The translations under genes were made by a program, and so were the position numbers. Below are positions 7,060 through 8,321 of a stretch of 8,321 nucleotides of DNA, piece by piece. The notes beneath the pieces are model-generated. The model was not told the origin of the DNA, did not search any database, and saw only the letters and a list, made by a program, of their open reading frames with translations. The stretch is from Actinomycetota bacterium. GTDB taxonomy: Bacteria; Actinomycetota; Actinomycetes; Nanopelagicales; Nanopelagicaceae. The stretch lies in NCBI GenBank assembly GCA_009704555.1, contig WLDY01000024.1:1-8321 (forward strand), written 5' to 3'. Position 1 is the first letter of the stretch. Each line of letters begins with the position of its first letter.

Positions 7060-7132
7060 GGCCCCGTCGTCTAGCGGCCTAGGACTCTGGCTTCTCAAGC
7101 CAGCTACGAGGGTTCGAATCCCTTCGGGGCTG
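7060..7132 (+). tRNA. tRNA-Glu (anticodon CTC)
   Basis: A complete 73-base cloverleaf. Acceptor GGCCCCG pairs with CGGGGCT (7125-7131), with G1-U72 as a wobble and G73 as discriminator. The anticodon stem is CTGGC (7087-7091) with GCCAG (7099-7103), and the loop TTCTCAA puts CTC at 7094-7096, reading GAG. The T-arm is GAGGG, TTCGAAT, CCCTT. The 3' CCA is not encoded. It follows tRNA-Gln by 24 bases, so the two are probably processed from one transcript. Its G1-U72 end contrasts with U1-A72 of the neighbouring tRNA-Gln, a difference that would let GatCAB tell them apart. Confidence 0.96.
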
Positions 7133-7148
7133 CAAGATCAATTCTTGC
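7132..7148. other. Small hairpin at the convergent tRNA-Glu / ndgR ends
   Basis: GCAAGA (7132-7137) and TCTTGC (7143-7148) form a perfect 6-bp stem around a 5-base loop, spanning the tRNA-Glu discriminator base, the 5-base spacer and the ndgR stop codon. It could slow both converging transcripts, but no T-run follows on either strand, so it is not a proven intrinsic terminator. Confidence 0.25.
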
Positions 7149-7860
7149 GTTGCAACAACTCGCTGAGGCGAGCCGCGGTCGCTGCCACGGCGGCTGCATG
7201 AAGCCTTCCTGGCTGTCGCCCCAATCGTTCGATCGGTCCACTGATGCTTACCGCTGCCACGACTTTGTTGTTGGGGCCACGCACCGGTGCCGAAACGGAA
7301 GCCACACCTGGCTCTCTTTCACCCACAGATTGTGCCCATCCTCTTCGACGAACGGCGGAGAGGTTGGCGGCGGTGAAACGCGCTCCCTGCAATCCTCGAT
7401 AGAGGCGATCGCTCTCCTCCCACGCCAAGAGGATCTGCGCTGCAGAACCTGCCTGCATCGTCAAGGTCGCACCGACGGGGACAGAGTCCCGAAGTCCGGA
7501 GAGTCGCTCTGCGGCTGCGACACAGACACGCACCTCACCTTGTCGCTTGTAGAGCTGAGCACTCTCACCGGTGGCATCGCGCAGTGCGATCAGAGCGGGG
7601 TTTGCGGCTGCTAGGAGTCGGTCCTCGCCGGCTGCAGCAGCGAGTTCCGAACAGCGTGGACCAAGGATGAATCGGCCAGTCAGGTCGCGCGTGACGAGGC
7701 GGTGGTGCTCAAGAGCGACTGCAAGGCGATGTGCTGTCGGGCGAACGATCCCAGTTGCGGCGACAAGTTCTGCAAGAGAATGCGGTCCACTCTCCAGCAC
7801 GCTCAATACTTGGATCGATTTGTCTAATACGCCGACTCCGCTATTCTTTCGCTTGTCCAT
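7138..7860 (-). CDS. ndgR: IclR-family transcriptional regulator NdgR/LtbR, regulator of leucine biosynthesis
   Basis: This is a 240-residue IclR-type DNA-binding regulator of the NdgR (Streptomyces) / LtbR (Corynebacterium) group. In those organisms it controls leuCD and other amino-acid genes. The N-terminal winged helix-turn-helix covers roughly residues 10-60, with GVGVLDKSIQVLSVLESGPHSLAELVAATG carrying the first helices and RPTAHRLAVALE the recognition helix. RFILGPR marks the linker. The effector domain follows, with RDATGESAQLYKRQG, AAERLSGLRDSVPVG and the strongly conserved RRRGWAQSVGEREPGVASVSAPVRGP. It is transcribed divergently from leuC, the classic arrangement for this regulator. 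Starting at ATG 7858-7860 gives a normal N-terminus, but no Shine-Dalgarno precedes it, so the mRNA may be leaderless. A palindrome in the intergenic region suggests autoregulation together with leuC control. Confidence 0.93.
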   Translation of the reverse strand: MDKRKNSGVGVLDKSIQVLSVLESGPHSLAELVAATGIVRPTAHRLAVALEHHRLVTRDLTGRFILGPRCSELAAAAGEDRLLAAANPALIALRDATGESAQLYKRQGEVRVCVAAAERLSGLRDSVPVGATLTMQAGSAAQILLAWEESDRLYRGLQGARFTAANLSAVRRRGWAQSVGEREPGVASVSAPVRGPNNKVVAAVSISGPIERLGRQPGRLHAAAVAATAARLSELLQRKN

Positions 7861-7866
7861 AATCTA

Positions 7867-7895
7867 ATACTTGCATCTCATAGGTTGAGACGCAA
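7867..7895 (-). promoter_or_regulatory. Candidate ndgR promoter (leaderless)
   Basis: On the minus strand, TTGCGT (7895-7890) and AAGTAT (7872-7867) are separated by 17 bases, and the -10 ends 6 bases before the ATG. That geometry would start the mRNA at the start codon, which fits the missing ribosome binding site. Each hexamer matches consensus at only about half its positions. Most of the promoter lies within the 29-bp palindrome. Confidence 0.35.
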
Positions 7896-7897
7896 GT
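7869..7897. promoter_or_regulatory. 29-bp palindrome, candidate NdgR/LtbR operator shared by ndgR and leuC
   Basis: The left arm is ACTTGC, A, TCTCA (7869-7880), the centre TAGGT (7881-7885), and the right arm TGAGA, C, GCAAGT (7886-7897). Eleven of the 12 arm positions pair, with the single mismatch at 7875/7891, and the symmetry axis is at 7883. It lies between the divergent ndgR and leuC starts, 8 bases from ndgR and 46 from leuC. It covers the candidate -35 boxes of both. A dimeric IclR regulator would be expected to bind such a site. Binding itself is inferred. Confidence 0.7.
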
Positions 7898-7913
7898 CAC
7901 GACCTAGGACATT
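7885..7913 (+). promoter_or_regulatory. Candidate leuC promoter
   Basis: TTGAGA (7885-7890) is a good -35 match. A weak -10, GACATT, follows after 17 bases at 7908-7913. Initiation near 7920 would leave a leader of roughly 20-25 bases containing the AGGAGG site, too short for an attenuator. The -35 lies inside the palindrome, so repression by occlusion is plausible. Confidence 0.35.
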
Positions 7914-7927
7914 TGGACTTTGAGCCG

Positions 7928-7933
7928 AGGAGG
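7928..7933 (+). promoter_or_regulatory. Ribosome binding site of leuC (AGGAGG)
   Basis: A perfect AGGAGG lies 10 bases before the ATG at 7944. It favours this start over the in-frame ATG at 7956, from which it would be 22 bases away. Confidence 0.85.
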
Positions 7934-7943
7934 GAGCAGTCGC

Positions 7944-8321
7944 ATGGGTAAGACCATGGCAGAGAAGATCTGGGCCGATCACATCGTGCGAAGCGCAGAA
8001 GGTGAACCGGATCTGCTCTACATCGACCTTCATCTCATCCATGAAGTGACGAGCCCGCAAGCCTTTGATGGCCTTCGATTGAGCGGTCGAGAAGTTCGCA
8101 GACCCGATCTCACCATCGCGACCGAGGATCACAATGTGCCGACCCTCGATATCGACAAACCCATCCAAGATCCGGTTTCACGCTTGCAAGTAGAGACTCT
8201 TCGCAACAACTGCAAAGAATTCGGGATTCGCCTCCACTCACTTGGTGATGTCGAGCAGGGAATCGTCCATGTCGTCGGACCACAGTTGGGATTGACGCAA
8301 CCAGGACTGACCATCGTCTGC
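7944..8321 (+). CDS. leuC: 3-isopropylmalate dehydratase large subunit LeuC, 5' part only
   Basis: LeuC with LeuD forms isopropylmalate isomerase, a [4Fe-4S] aconitase-family enzyme that converts 2-isopropylmalate to 3-isopropylmalate in leucine synthesis. The first 126 codons are present and the frame is open to the right edge, where the gene is cut. Visible family signatures are EKIWADHIV (7-15), YIDLHLIHEVTSPQAF (26-41), GREVRRPDLT (48-57), IATEDHNVPT (58-67) and GIVHVVGPQLGLTQPG (106-121). The iron-sulfur cysteines lie mostly beyond the edge. Residue C126 is probably the position just before the conserved GDSHT motif, which falls outside the window. leuD would be expected downstream. Confidence 0.97.
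   Translation, partial: MGKTMAEKIWADHIVRSAEGEPDLLYIDLHLIHEVTSPQAFDGLRLSGREVRRPDLTIATEDHNVPTLDIDKPIQDPVSRLQVETLRNNCKEFGIRLHSLGDVEQGIVHVVGPQLGLTQPGLTIVC

Noticed and set aside
7150..7614. Plus-strand open frame of 154 codons opposite ndgR, just after tRNA-Glu
   Set aside because: The Cys/Arg/Ser-rich product resembles no family, and the opposite strand encodes a strongly conserved IclR regulator.
7878..8168. Minus-strand open frame of 96 codons opposite leuC and the intergenic region
   Set aside because: It is antisense to highly conserved LeuC sequence and its end crosses the palindrome. No motifs are visible.
1..8321. Mobile elements, CRISPR arrays, toxin-antitoxin or defence genes
   Set aside because: No direct-repeat arrays, transposase or integrase motifs, terminal inverted repeats or unassigned coding gaps were seen. 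Every coding stretch fits a conserved housekeeping gene.

Overview
The window holds ordinary bacterial chromosome, densely packed, with eight genes and two tRNA genes on the + strand and one regulator on the - strand. Gene order and protein families point to an actinomycete (Actinomycetota). The evidence is a DnaJ2-type chaperone followed by rsmE, a HIT gene, phoH, ybeY and a CNNM/CorC-like gene, then a FAH-family gene, gltX, tRNA-Gln, tRNA-Glu, an NdgR/LtbR-type IclR regulator and a divergent leuC. Base composition looks only moderately GC-rich, lower than Streptomyces or Mycobacterium. This would fit a smaller-genome aquatic actinobacterial lineage, but that placement is inference. GATC is strikingly frequent.

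Region 1 (1-4666) is a stress and ribosome-maintenance block: the 3' part of dnaJ, rsmE (16S rRNA methylation), a HIT hydrolase, phoH (P-loop ATPase), ybeY (16S 3'-end maturation endonuclease) and a CNNM-family membrane protein. Genes overlap, abut or lie within about 60 bases of each other, so they probably form one operon. Region 2 (4667-7132) begins with no gap: a FAH-family enzyme, glutamyl-tRNA synthetase, then tRNA-Gln(CTG) and tRNA-Glu(CTC). In organisms without GlnRS, one GluRS charges both tRNAs and GatCAB converts Glu-tRNA(Gln) to Gln-tRNA(Gln). The layout therefore puts the enzyme beside both substrates. Region 3 (7138-8321) is the divergent ndgR/leuC pair for leucine-biosynthesis control. 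Its 83-base intergenic region contains a 29-bp near-perfect palindrome positioned as a shared operator.

The two ends of the window are cut inside genes: dnaJ lacks its 5' part and leuC runs off the right edge. No stretch over 300 bases lacks a gene. I see no mobile element, CRISPR array, prophage or foreign-looking segment. I did not find a clearly new biological system. The best leads are the ndgR/leuC palindrome, the fusion of two gene blocks that are separate in M. tuberculosis, the gltX/tRNA arrangement and the GATC density.
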